Virus record (IMG/VR): IMGVR_UViG_3300002835_013237
Location: 1 to 54,824 of that record
DNA: 54,824 nt
Strand: one strand, 5' to 3'
DNA from: a virus
Position numbers and translations under genes: made by a program. Shown here one piece after another: positions 39,010-47,636 of the stretch. Under the pieces are notes generated by a model that was not told the origin of the DNA, searched no databases, and saw nothing but the letters and a program-made list of their open reading frames with translations. Within the stretch, counting starts at the first letter, position 1, and each line of letters begins with the position of its first letter.

Positions 39010-39770
39010 ATATAGTTTTTATACCAAATATTGATGCTAAAAATAATAGGAACAGGCCATATCATTTTTCAATTAACAGTTGGAAAAAATGGGCTGAAAA
39101 ATTTGACAATGTGAGAGTTGTTGAGTGGACTGATCCAATTATGGATCCTAATATTATGAAAGTAACATTACAACGTTACTGGGTGTTTGACATATTAGAA
39201 CATAACAATATTGAGTTTGATCAAGTGTTATTAGTAGATGCTGATACTATAATTCATCCTGATTGCCCTAATTTTTTTGAAGAAACAGATAATAAATTTT
39301 GTGGTGTCTTAAATAGTGGATGTTATGAGTGGGTTATAAGAAGTATTAGAGAATGGGGTGATGCTTTATTTCCTAATGATAAAAAAGTTAAACCATGGAA
39401 ATATATAAACGGTGGATTCATAATTGTAAATAAACAACATGAAGAATTATTAAAAACCATTCAAAAATTTTATTTAGATAATTTAAATGACATTAATACA
39501 TTAGCTGCTAAAATTAAAGCAGGTACTGATCAAACTATAATAAATTATCTTTTACAAAAATATAATGTCCAAGTTAAATATCTTCCAGATTGTTATAATC
39601 TTCAATCAATGTTTGATAAACACATGCTTCATCTCCCAGGTCACGCTTGGTGGCCAGATGAATTAATTTATTTGGAGGCGGGATGGATATATCATTTTAA
39701 TGCTATACCTCAAAATCCTCGAGATGACTATTATTGGATGGAACGTACCTATAACAAACTTTATAATTAA
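39006..39770 (+). CDS. GT8-like glycosyltransferase
   Basis: 254 residues. DQVLLVDADTIIHPDCPNFF (about residues 74-93) carries the DxD motif of the GT-A fold, followed by KPWKYINGGFIIVNKQH and GTDQTIINYLLQKYNVQVKYLPDCYN, the order seen in GT8-like enzymes. ATGA overlap with the sialyltransferase-like gene. The donor is unknown. Confidence 0.78.
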   Translation: MNIVFIPNIDAKNNRNRPYHFSINSWKKWAEKFDNVRVVEWTDPIMDPNIMKVTLQRYWVFDILEHNNIEFDQVLLVDADTIIHPDCPNFFEETDNKFCGVLNSGCYEWVIRSIREWGDALFPNDKKVKPWKYINGGFIIVNKQHEELLKTIQKFYLDNLNDINTLAAKIKAGTDQTIINYLLQKYNVQVKYLPDCYNLQSMFDKHMLHLPGHAWWPDELIYLEAGWIYHFNAIPQNPRDDYYWMERTYNKLYN

Positions 39771-39776
39771 TTTATT

Positions 39777-40394
39777 ATGAACATAGACCAATTATTAAAT
39801 ACTCTTCCTGATAAAGAATTAAGATGGAAAAGTACTACTAGCAGAATATTTAAGAAAAACTTATATGATTTTTTAGTTGATAAACAAATTGATCAATCTT
39901 TAGAAATAGGTACAAATCAAGGTTTAACTTCATTAATATTATCTTATGTTTCAAATAAAGTTTATACTGTTGAATTAATGGAACATAATGTTGTTGAGGC
40001 TAAAAAACATTGTAGTGAAAGAAATAATATAGAATTTATCAATGGAAATGCTTACTCTGATTTAACTTATATTTCTTGCCCTAAATATTTTGATGTAGTA
40101 GTTATAGATTGTTTACATGATTATGATAGTGTAATTAAAGATATAAACCGAGCATTATCCTTTTTTAATCCTGATAAAGGAATTTATTTAATATTTGATG
40201 ATTACTCACATCCAGAATTTAATGGCGTAAGAGCAGCTATTGATGAGTCAATTCAAAGTGGTCTAAAAGTAGAATGTTATATTGGACAACCTAAAGGACA
40301 TACATTTAAAACTAGTGATACTCATAGTTTTGAATTAATAGGACCAGAAGGTATTATTTTAAGTTATGGAAAACAAATTTATAAAAACATTTAA
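39777..40394 (+). CDS. class I SAM-dependent methyltransferase
   Basis: 205 residues. SLEIGTNQGLTSLILS (SAM motif I), KVYTVELMEHNVVEA (motif II acid), FDVVVIDCLHDYDSV and GIYLIFDDYSHPEFNGVRAAID match the Methyltransf_24-type group often found in glycan clusters, where they methylate sugars. It follows the GT8-like gene by 6 bases and its end overlaps an alternative start of the next gene. Confidence 0.8.
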   Translation: MNIDQLLNTLPDKELRWKSTTSRIFKKNLYDFLVDKQIDQSLEIGTNQGLTSLILSYVSNKVYTVELMEHNVVEAKKHCSERNNIEFINGNAYSDLTYISCPKYFDVVVIDCLHDYDSVIKDINRALSFFNPDKGIYLIFDDYSHPEFNGVRAAIDESIQSGLKVECYIGQPKGHTFKTSDTHSFELIGPEGIILSYGKQIYKNI

Positions 40395-40407
40395 ATATAT
40401 TTTACTT

Positions 40408-41412
40408 ATGCAACTTACTAAAAAATATGTGATAGGATGTCATGTTATGTTCTATGAAATAGAAATATATAAAGAATATATAAGCGGATTAATAAACATG
40501 TTAAAATCTATTTCTAACAAAGAAAATGTTTATATCGATTTATGTTTTAATATATCAGAAAAAATAGAGAAAATTGATACTTCTAAAATATCTAAAGAAG
40601 AATTACTTAAACAATTTAATGATGGTGTTGATCGCTTAAGACAAATAAATATTCCTAATATTATTACTAAAATTATCACACCTGAAGATGATTTTTATTT
40701 CCATGCTGATTATAGAAGAGATTTGAATTATAATTATTGTAAAAAAGTTGATTATGTGATGCATGGAGAGACAGATAGTTTTTTCCCAAAAGAAGCACTT
40801 CATGCTTTGGAAGTATTATCTGAGTATACTCAATCACAAAATTTATATAGATATATAGTTTGCTTTGCTGATAGAAAAATGTGGGATAAGAGTTGGGATC
40901 CAACTGTACATCCAAGATATATAAATCATATTTTTGAGGACGGACCTGATAGTCATTTAAATCCTAACCAAGCTAAATCAAGAATGACAATTGAAGAAAT
41001 GAATAAAATAAATTCTGAAATTGATCAGTTTGAATTTAATTATATTAACTATCCAAAGTTAGATGGTTCTTGTTTGGTTCTCACATCAGATTTAATTAAA
41101 TTTGGAGTAAATGTTCCATCATGTTTAATATATAATGATGACCATGGTGTTAGTATTATGGCTCAAAAACTTTGTAAAGAAAATTACATTCAGTTTATTT
41201 GTAAAAACTTATTAAAAGTCCACGCTCGAAGACATCCTAAAAAACGATTATATGTTTTAGATGAAAACAATCCTTATTCAATAGGTACTAATAAAATTGA
41301 TATTTTTGAAAAATTTAAAAATCTATCAGATAAAAATATTGAAATATTAGTAAATGAGTCATCTAATAGATTTTATAACCATAATGATTTTATAAAAATT
41401 ATAAATAAATAA
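40408..41412 (+). CDS. putative GT-A glycosyltransferase
   Basis: 334 residues from ATG 40408. The longer form from 40366 overlaps the methyltransferase by 29 bases; I prefer the inner ATG because an ATATATTTTACTT stretch precedes it and the extra residues lie in the upstream gene. YVIGCHVMFYEIEIYKEYI begins an alpha/beta domain, and DYVMHGETDSFFPKEAL resembles a metal/nucleotide motif of GT-A enzymes (ETD in place of DxD). Assignment is tentative and mostly contextual. Confidence 0.5.
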   Translation: MQLTKKYVIGCHVMFYEIEIYKEYISGLINMLKSISNKENVYIDLCFNISEKIEKIDTSKISKEELLKQFNDGVDRLRQINIPNIITKIITPEDDFYFHADYRRDLNYNYCKKVDYVMHGETDSFFPKEALHALEVLSEYTQSQNLYRYIVCFADRKMWDKSWDPTVHPRYINHIFEDGPDSHLNPNQAKSRMTIEEMNKINSEIDQFEFNYINYPKLDGSCLVLTSDLIKFGVNVPSCLIYNDDHGVSIMAQKLCKENYIQFICKNLLKVHARRHPKKRLYVLDENNPYSIGTNKIDIFEKFKNLSDKNIEILVNESSNRFYNHNDFIKIINK

Positions 41413-41414
41413 AA

Positions 41415-42392
41415 ATGAAAACAGCATTAATAACAGGTATAAGTGGGATGGATGGAAGTCATTTAGCTGATTTCCTTTTAAAAAAAGGATATAAAATATA
41501 TGGAGTTGAAAGAAGAAGTTCTTCTAGAAACAGAATAAATACTAAACATTTAGAAGATAAAATTACTTTTTTACAAGGAGATTTAACTGATCAAAATTCT
41601 TTGTTTCGTTGTTTAAAAGAAAGTAACCCAGATGAAGTATATAATTTAGCCGCTCAATCGTTTGTTGGAGAAAGTTGGAACACACCTGAGTACACCTCAG
41701 AAGTAACTGGATTAGGTGTTTTAAGAATATTAGAGGCTATTAGAGAATTTAATCCTAAAATAAAATTTTATCAAGCATCTAGTTCAGAAATGTTTGGTCG
41801 TATGATTGAAAACCCAGCTAATGAAAATACACCATTTTATCCTCGTTCTCCATATGGAGTGTCTAAACTATATGGACATTGGATAACTAAAAATTATAGG
41901 GAGTCTTATAATATGTTTGCTTGTAGTGGTATATTATTTAATCATGAATCTGAAAGAAGAGGTATTGAATTTGTAACTAGAAAAATATCTAATGGTGTAG
42001 CTAAAATAGCTTTAGGATTATCAGACTGTATTAGTCTTGGAAATTTAGATGCAAAAAGAGACTGGGGATACGCTCCTGATTATGTTGAAGCCATGTGGTT
42101 GATATTACAGCAAGATAATCCTGATGATTATGTTATAGCCACTGGTGAGACAAAATCTATTAGAGAATTTTTAGATATTGCTTTTAAGTATGTTGGGATT
42201 GAAAATTGGGAACCATATATTAAAGTTGATCCTAAATTTTTTAGACCAGCTGAAGTTGATATTTTAAGAGGTGATTATAGTAAAGCACATAAACAATTAG
42301 ATTGGTATCCAAAAACCACTTTTGAAGATTTAGTTAAAATTATGATTAATAACGATTTAAAAATATTAAAATATAAAAATACCTTATCATAA
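41415..42392 (+). CDS. gmd: GDP-mannose 4,6-dehydratase
   Basis: 325 residues. TALITGISGMDGSHLADFLLKKGY (NADP Rossmann), ASSSEMFG (catalytic Ser/Glu), SPYGVSKLYG (YxxxK), FNHESERRG and GNLDAKRDWGYAPDYVEAMWL are hallmarks of Gmd. It converts GDP-mannose to GDP-4-keto-6-deoxymannose. The DegT aminotransferase encoded at 43280 would turn that product into GDP-perosamine. Gene follows the previous one by 2 bases. Confidence 0.95.
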   Translation: MKTALITGISGMDGSHLADFLLKKGYKIYGVERRSSSRNRINTKHLEDKITFLQGDLTDQNSLFRCLKESNPDEVYNLAAQSFVGESWNTPEYTSEVTGLGVLRILEAIREFNPKIKFYQASSSEMFGRMIENPANENTPFYPRSPYGVSKLYGHWITKNYRESYNMFACSGILFNHESERRGIEFVTRKISNGVAKIALGLSDCISLGNLDAKRDWGYAPDYVEAMWLILQQDNPDDYVIATGETKSIREFLDIAFKYVGIENWEPYIKVDPKFFRPAEVDILRGDYSKAHKQLDWYPKTTFEDLVKIMINNDLKILKYKNTLS

Positions 42393-42431
42393 TTTATCTA
42401 TAATAGGCTCAAATCAAAATAAATTTATAAT

Positions 42432-43283
42432 ATGAATTTTATAACTACTTTTACTGAGGAGATATATAAAATATGTGGTAGGAATTTACTACAATCATTT
42501 ATTAAAACTCAAAATTCAAATGAACATAAACTGTATGTGTTTTTTGAAAATGAAGATGATCCATATACTGAGTTTTATCCTGATTGGTTAGTTGAATGGG
42601 TTAATGAGCCTAGTATAGTGATAGTTAATTTAATGACATATGAATATAATAATGAAAAGATAATTCCATATGTTGATAAAACATTGAGTTCTAAAATATC
42701 ATTTACAGATGAGTATAGTAGTCCTAGAAGTGTCAAATGGTTTAGGCCTGTAGTAGCTATGATGTATGCTTCTGAAGTTATAGATGGTAATTTTAGCTCA
42801 ATAGATTCAGATTGTTTATTCATTGATAAAGTAGAAGAATCATTTTTTGATTCTATATTATCAGATTACAATGTTGCTTTCTTAGGTAGAGAAAATTTTA
42901 AACTAATGAGACATGGATCATATACTCCAAATGGTGAATATGTTCATACTAGGACTGTAGAGGCTACAAGTAAAGATACTCATACTGAAACAGGATATTT
43001 AGGATTTAATATGAGTAAACCAGGTACAAAAGAATTTATAAAACGAAATTTTGAATACTGGATAAAAGAAGACATATTAAATTTGGAATACCAAACAGAT
43101 TGTCATACCTTTGATGCTGTGAGAAAAGAATTAAATTTAAAATATAATAATCTTTGTGACCCAATGGGTGAAATATCTCCAATTGGAAGTAGAGTAATTG
43201 AAGCATCTGTGTTAGGTGACTTCATGATTCATCATAAAGGTACTATTGGACCTATTTTATACCAAAAAAATTTATTGAAATGA
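42432..43283 (+). CDS. putative glycosyltransferase with DSD motif
   Basis: 283 residues. The N-terminal MNFITTFTEEIYKICGRNLLQSF resembles a GT-A start, GNFSSIDSDCLFIDK (about residues 121-135) supplies a DxD-like motif, TGYLGFNMSK a possible acceptor loop and MIHHKGTIG a late HH/G motif. It lies between gmd and the aminotransferase gene. The specificity is unknown and the family is judged from motif order only. Confidence 0.55.
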   Translation: MNFITTFTEEIYKICGRNLLQSFIKTQNSNEHKLYVFFENEDDPYTEFYPDWLVEWVNEPSIVIVNLMTYEYNNEKIIPYVDKTLSSKISFTDEYSSPRSVKWFRPVVAMMYASEVIDGNFSSIDSDCLFIDKVEESFFDSILSDYNVAFLGRENFKLMRHGSYTPNGEYVHTRTVEATSKDTHTETGYLGFNMSKPGTKEFIKRNFEYWIKEDILNLEYQTDCHTFDAVRKELNLKYNNLCDPMGEISPIGSRVIEASVLGDFMIHHKGTIGPILYQKNLLK

Positions 43284-44356
43284 TACCAATGTCCATTCCA
43301 TATTTGTATAAAGAAGATAAACAATTAGCTATCAAAGCTATTAAAGAAAATTATCTAGCTTATGGACCACAAATTGAAGAATTTGAAATAGCATTTGCTT
43401 CATATTGTGGAAGAAAATATGGTGTTACTTGTAATAGTGGAACATCAGCGTTATATTTAGCTGTTAAAGCACTTAAATTACCTAAAAATAGTGAGGTAAT
43501 AATTCCATCAATGGCTATCACCTCGTTATTAAACGCAGTTGAAAAAAATGGATTAACACCTATATTTTGTGATGTTGATATTAAAACATGGAATGCTACT
43601 TATAAAACAATTAAAAGTAAAATCACATCTAATACATCAGCTATTATCATAGTTGATACTTATGGTTTATTAGTCAATACAGATGATATAATTAAGTTAA
43701 AACAAGAATATCCTAATATTAAAATAATTGAGGACGCAGCTGAAGCACATGGTGGTTATCATAATGAAGTTAAAGCAGGATCAATAGGTGATATTAGTAC
43801 ATTTTCATTTTATGCTAATAAAATCATTACTACAGGTGAAGGAGGAATGGTATTAACAGATGATGAAGAAACATATAAACAATTATTAGCAGATAGAAAT
43901 ATCAACTTTGTAGAACGTAAACGTTATATTCATTCTGAAGCAGGATTTAATTTTAGAATGACTAACTTACAATGTTGTATCGGATTAGGCCAGCTTCAAA
44001 ATATAGGAAAAACTATTAAACATAGAAAAAGAATAGCTAAACGCTATAATAAAAATCTTAAATTAAATAAAAATATTCAATTACCTTATAATGGTAAAGG
44101 ATATGACAATGTATACTGGTATTATTCAATTGTAGTTAAAGATAATTATGATAAAGTAATTAAAGCATTACAAGATAATAATATTGATTATAGACATTTT
44201 TTCTATCCATTACATAAACAACCATTTATTAACTCTAATGAACCATTACCTAATTCAGAGTATTTAGCTAAGTATGGTGTTATATTACCAACATATACTG
44301 AATTAACAAATGAACAAATTGATTTTATAAGTAAAATAATATTAGAACAATTATGA
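43280..44356 (+). CDS. DegT/DnrJ/EryC1/StrS aminotransferase (GDP-perosamine synthase-like)
   Basis: 358 residues. SIPYLYKEDKQLAIKAIKENYLAYGPQIEEFE, CNSGTSALYLAVKAL, EDAAEAHGG and TFSFYANKIITTGEGGMV with the PLP Lys at about K181 define the sugar aminotransferase family. Together with Gmd it would form GDP-perosamine from GDP-4-keto-6-deoxymannose; other 4-amino sugars remain possible. Overlaps the methyltransferase-like gene by 4 bases. Confidence 0.88.
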   Translation: MIPMSIPYLYKEDKQLAIKAIKENYLAYGPQIEEFEIAFASYCGRKYGVTCNSGTSALYLAVKALKLPKNSEVIIPSMAITSLLNAVEKNGLTPIFCDVDIKTWNATYKTIKSKITSNTSAIIIVDTYGLLVNTDDIIKLKQEYPNIKIIEDAAEAHGGYHNEVKAGSIGDISTFSFYANKIITTGEGGMVLTDDEETYKQLLADRNINFVERKRYIHSEAGFNFRMTNLQCCIGLGQLQNIGKTIKHRKRIAKRYNKNLKLNKNIQLPYNGKGYDNVYWYYSIVVKDNYDKVIKALQDNNIDYRHFFYPLHKQPFINSNEPLPNSEYLAKYGVILPTYTELTNEQIDFISKIILEQL

Positions 44357-44844
44357 AACTAAATTTAGCATCTGGTCAAATGTATCTAGATGGATATATT
44401 AATGTTGATAACAAGTCCATGTATCATGGAAATATGAAGGTTGATAAAGAAGCTGATGTGTTCACATTAGAATGGGAAAATAACACTGTAGAAGAAATTA
44501 TTTTATCTCATTTTGCAATGTATATATCATATCAGGATATGAGTATGTTATTGAAAAGATGGTTTGGTTGGTTAAAAAAAGAAGGCAGAATAATAATAGA
44601 GACAGGTAATGTTAAAGCTATAGCTAAACATATATTAGATAATAGTAATCCTAAAGAAATAAATAGTGCTAATGGTGTGATGCAATTATTTGGATGGGAA
44701 ACAACCGCAGGACATAAATGGGCTTGGTGCCCTGAAACATTAGGTGAACTAATGATGAATGCTGGTTTTACTAATATTGAAGTAGGTGAAGGTTATTTTC
44801 ATAATAATAAAGTTAGAGATTTTTTGATAGTTGGATATAAATAA
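44353..44844 (+). CDS. methyltransferase-like protein (partial fold)
   Basis: 163 residues. KLNLASGQMYLDGYINVD is close to the SAM-binding start of predicted sugar methyltransferases of polysaccharide clusters, but the usual glycine motif is only partly kept (LASG). GWLKKEGRIIIETGN fits motif post-II, and the C-terminus AGFTNIEVGEGY is typical. Short for the family; it may be a reduced or degenerate form. Followed by a 10-bp tandem repeat. Confidence 0.6.
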   Translation: MKLNLASGQMYLDGYINVDNKSMYHGNMKVDKEADVFTLEWENNTVEEIILSHFAMYISYQDMSMLLKRWFGWLKKEGRIIIETGNVKAIAKHILDNSNPKEINSANGVMQLFGWETTAGHKWAWCPETLGELMMNAGFTNIEVGEGYFHNNKVRDFLIVGYK

Positions 44845-44870
44845 AAAATAATAAAAAATAATAAAAAATA
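44841..44870 (+). repeat. three tandem copies of a 10-bp A/T repeat
   Basis: ATAAAAAATA occurs three times head to tail, starting in the last codons of the upstream gene and running up to the ATG at 44877. It forms the whole intergenic spacer and may influence translation initiation or vary by slippage. Confidence 0.75.
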
Positions 44871-44876
44871 ATAAAA

Positions 44877-45836
44877 ATGAGACAAATAGTAAACACAAAC
44901 GTATGCGTTATTGGAGGAGCTGGTTTTATTGGTTCCCATTTGGTTGATTATTTAATTGATGAAAGAAATTGTAATGTGATTGTATTAGATAATTTAATTA
45001 CAGGACAGACAAAAAACATTAACTCAAAAGCTAAGTTTATTTGGCATGATATTAGAGATAATGAAAATGAATTAGCTAGAATATTAAAAGAAAATAATGT
45101 TGAGTATGTTTTTAACTATGCTGCTGAACCTTATATTCCTGAATGTTTTGAACGCCCGATGCATTTCTTTGATATCAATGCTACATCAGTACTACGAGTA
45201 TTAAATGCTTGTCAAACAACAGGAATTAAAGGATTATTACAAGTATCATCAGCTGAGATATATGGTGATATGGTTGGTAAAATTAAAGAAAGCGACCCAG
45301 TAGAACCACATTCAACTTATGGTGTGTCTAAATTAGCAGCAGATGGTTTAGTACAAGTAAGATGGAGAGAAGCTAATGTACCAGCTATAGCTATGAGACA
45401 ATTTAACTGTGTTGGTGAAAGAGAAACACATGAGTATGTTATTCCAGAAATTATCTCTCAGTTATCAAAATCTAATAAAGTAAAGTTAGGTAATAACTCA
45501 TTTAGAGATTTTCAATATGCTGGTGATGCTGTTAGGATGGCTGTTGAATTACTTGAGAAAGGTGAGTTTGGAGAAGTGTATAACATGGGAAGCGAGGAGG
45601 GAATCAAAATTTATGACTTGGCTCATTTGATTGGCAAATTAATAGGACATGAAAGTGTAGAAATTGAAGTTGATCAAGCTAGAGTACGACCATGGGAAAT
45701 ATGGCATTTACAATCAGACAATACTAAATTATATTCTGTAATAGGTGATAAAGTACCTACATCATTAGAAGAAGCATTGAAGAAAACAATTCAATACTTT
45801 TATGATAATGGAGGTAAATGGGATTGGAAACAGTAA
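44877..45836 (+). CDS. NAD-dependent sugar epimerase/dehydratase (extended SDR)
   Basis: 319 residues. CVIGGAGFIGSHLVDYL is the Rossmann motif, VSSAEIYG the catalytic Ser region, STYGVSKLAADG the YxxxK motif, and RQFNCVG, SFRDFQYAGDAV and NMGSEEG complete the family pattern. Such enzymes make CDP/UDP/GDP-activated deoxy or epimerised sugars. The exact substrate is not readable. Next gene starts 1 base after the stop. Confidence 0.85.
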   Translation: MRQIVNTNVCVIGGAGFIGSHLVDYLIDERNCNVIVLDNLITGQTKNINSKAKFIWHDIRDNENELARILKENNVEYVFNYAAEPYIPECFERPMHFFDINATSVLRVLNACQTTGIKGLLQVSSAEIYGDMVGKIKESDPVEPHSTYGVSKLAADGLVQVRWREANVPAIAMRQFNCVGERETHEYVIPEIISQLSKSNKVKLGNNSFRDFQYAGDAVRMAVELLEKGEFGEVYNMGSEEGIKIYDLAHLIGKLIGHESVEIEVDQARVRPWEIWHLQSDNTKLYSVIGDKVPTSLEEALKKTIQYFYDNGGKWDWKQ

Positions 45837-45837
45837 T

Positions 45838-46794
45838 ATGGATAATGTTTACTATATAAATGAATTAGGATATTCTAGAGGAAGTCATAAATTTGATCTA
45901 CATAGACTACCTCAAGCATATATTGAGTATTTTCCTTGGATAACAGTTTCTTGGAATGAAATTTATGATATACCTAAAAACAGTATTATATTTGTTCAAA
46001 CTCCATGTAGTGATGAGTTTAATAAATTAAATAAGTTACTTTCTATTATTGATGATAATACTATTTTCATTAATCAAGAGTCAAATATATTTGATTGGTT
46101 TGATTGGGATGCGAAAACTCAACAAGCATATATTGAATGTTTATCTAAATGTAAAGCATTTTGTTACCATAGTGAGCATGATAAAAAGGTAATGGAAGTA
46201 TTTTGTTCTAATTTTATTAAATACCCTGGGTGTACTAATATTTTAGCTGAGTCATCTAAAAAATTTGATGAAGGACAATATGTTGTTATCCCTAATCCTA
46301 TAAAAAGATATCAACGAGGAATGATTTCTCATAAACTGGCTTCAGATAATATAAAAAATATTCCTATATACGCTATGTCTTATAAAAGACCAATAACTAA
46401 TGAATTATTAACATTTCCTGATGAGTATGTATTATCTAATATAGAGTTAAAAAATAGAATGGATTTAAATAAATGGTTTGAGTTTATATATAATTCTAAA
46501 TTTGGAATAGATATTCATCAAAATTTTTCTGGAGGTAATTGTAGTTTAGAATTTGGTGCTTTAGGTGTTCCATTAATAGGTAATATTAATTTAGATACTC
46601 AGAAAGATATATTTCCAGATATATCATTTGAATATAATGATTATGAACAAATTAAAAACGCTATACATTTGCTTTTAAATGATAGTGATTTTTATAATGA
46701 GGTGAGTAGTAAATCTTTAGTAAATACAAAAGAAAAATATAATAGTAAACTTATTGTTAAACAATTTAAACAAGATGTAATTAATTTATTATGA
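45838..46794 (+). CDS. putative GT-B glycosyltransferase
   Basis: 318 residues from ATG 45838, chosen because it follows the upstream stop by one base (TAATATG); the in-frame ATG at 45802 lies within that gene. The middle contains KAFCYHSEHDKKVMEVF, GQYVVIPNPIKRY, and late GGNCSLEFGALGVPLIGN, which resembles a GT4-type donor loop with one Glu. It is sandwiched between two epimerase genes, so a glycosyltransferase role is likely but weakly supported. Confidence 0.5.
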   Translation: MDNVYYINELGYSRGSHKFDLHRLPQAYIEYFPWITVSWNEIYDIPKNSIIFVQTPCSDEFNKLNKLLSIIDDNTIFINQESNIFDWFDWDAKTQQAYIECLSKCKAFCYHSEHDKKVMEVFCSNFIKYPGCTNILAESSKKFDEGQYVVIPNPIKRYQRGMISHKLASDNIKNIPIYAMSYKRPITNELLTFPDEYVLSNIELKNRMDLNKWFEFIYNSKFGIDIHQNFSGGNCSLEFGALGVPLIGNINLDTQKDIFPDISFEYNDYEQIKNAIHLLLNDSDFYNEVSSKSLVNTKEKYNSKLIVKQFKQDVINLL

Positions 46795-47636
46795 AGATTT
46801 TAGTAACAGGTGGTGCTGGTTTTATAGGCACTAATTTAATTAAGAAACTAGTAAGTGAAGGACATGATGTGACATCAGTAGATAGTTATATTACTGGTTA
46901 TAAATCAAATCATGTGGATGGAGCTAAGTATGTTGAATTTGATATTAGAAACATAACAGACTATTCAGTATGGGGTGAATTTGATATTGTATATCATTTA
47001 GCTGCTTTAGCCCGTATTCAACCTTCATTCAAAACACCTATTGATACATTTGAGATAAATGCTAATGGTACTTTATTAATAGCTAAATATTGCGCTGATA
47101 AAAATATTCCATTAGTGTTTGCAGGTAGCAGTTCACATTGGTCAGGTAAGTTTAAAAATCCTTATACATTTAGTAAAGATGTAAGTGAGGAAATAGTTCA
47201 ATTATTTCAAATACATTATGGTTTAAAAGCATCTATTGCTCGTTTCTATAATGTGTATGGTCCTAGTCATTTAAAAGAAGGTGCTTATTGTACTGTGATT
47301 GGTAAATGGGAAACCGCTTATGAAAACAAACAACCACTCACAATATATGGTACAGGTGAAAAACGTAGAGACTTTACTCATGTTGATGATATTGTTAAAG
47401 CCTTAATATTAATAAATGAAAAACAAGCTTGGGGACGTATATTTGAATTAGGTAGAGGTAAAAATTACTCTATTAAAGAAGTAGCCAGTATGTTCCAAAC
47501 AAAGATAGAATATGAAGCTAATAAACCAGGTGAGGCTGAAGTAACATTATGTACAGATACATTAGCTAAAGAAGTATTAGGATGGGAAGCAGAATTAAAC
47601 TTAGAAGATTATATTAAAAATTATTTAAATGGATAA
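46791..47636 (+). CDS. NAD-dependent epimerase (UDP-glucose 4-epimerase-like)
   Basis: 281 residues. KILVTGGAGFIGTNLIKKL is the Rossmann motif, IVYHLAALARIQPSF, VFAGSSSHW, NPYTFSKDVSEE (YxxxK), ARFYNVYGP and RRDFTHVDDIV are classical GalE-like features. It is short (typical 310-340 residues), with a reduced C-terminal part. It overlaps both neighbours by 4 and 8 bases. The substrate may be UDP-GlcNAc or UDP-glucose. Confidence 0.87.
   Translation: MKILVTGGAGFIGTNLIKKLVSEGHDVTSVDSYITGYKSNHVDGAKYVEFDIRNITDYSVWGEFDIVYHLAALARIQPSFKTPIDTFEINANGTLLIAKYCADKNIPLVFAGSSSHWSGKFKNPYTFSKDVSEEIVQLFQIHYGLKASIARFYNVYGPSHLKEGAYCTVIGKWETAYENKQPLTIYGTGEKRRDFTHVDDIVKALILINEKQAWGRIFELGRGKNYSIKEVASMFQTKIEYEANKPGEAEVTLCTDTLAKEVLGWEAELNLEDYIKNYLNG

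Noticed and set aside
42575-42823. 82-residue - strand ORF inside the DSD-motif glycosyltransferase gene
   Set aside because: Shadow frame in an A+T-rich gene; no start context, no motif and the + strand frame is complete.
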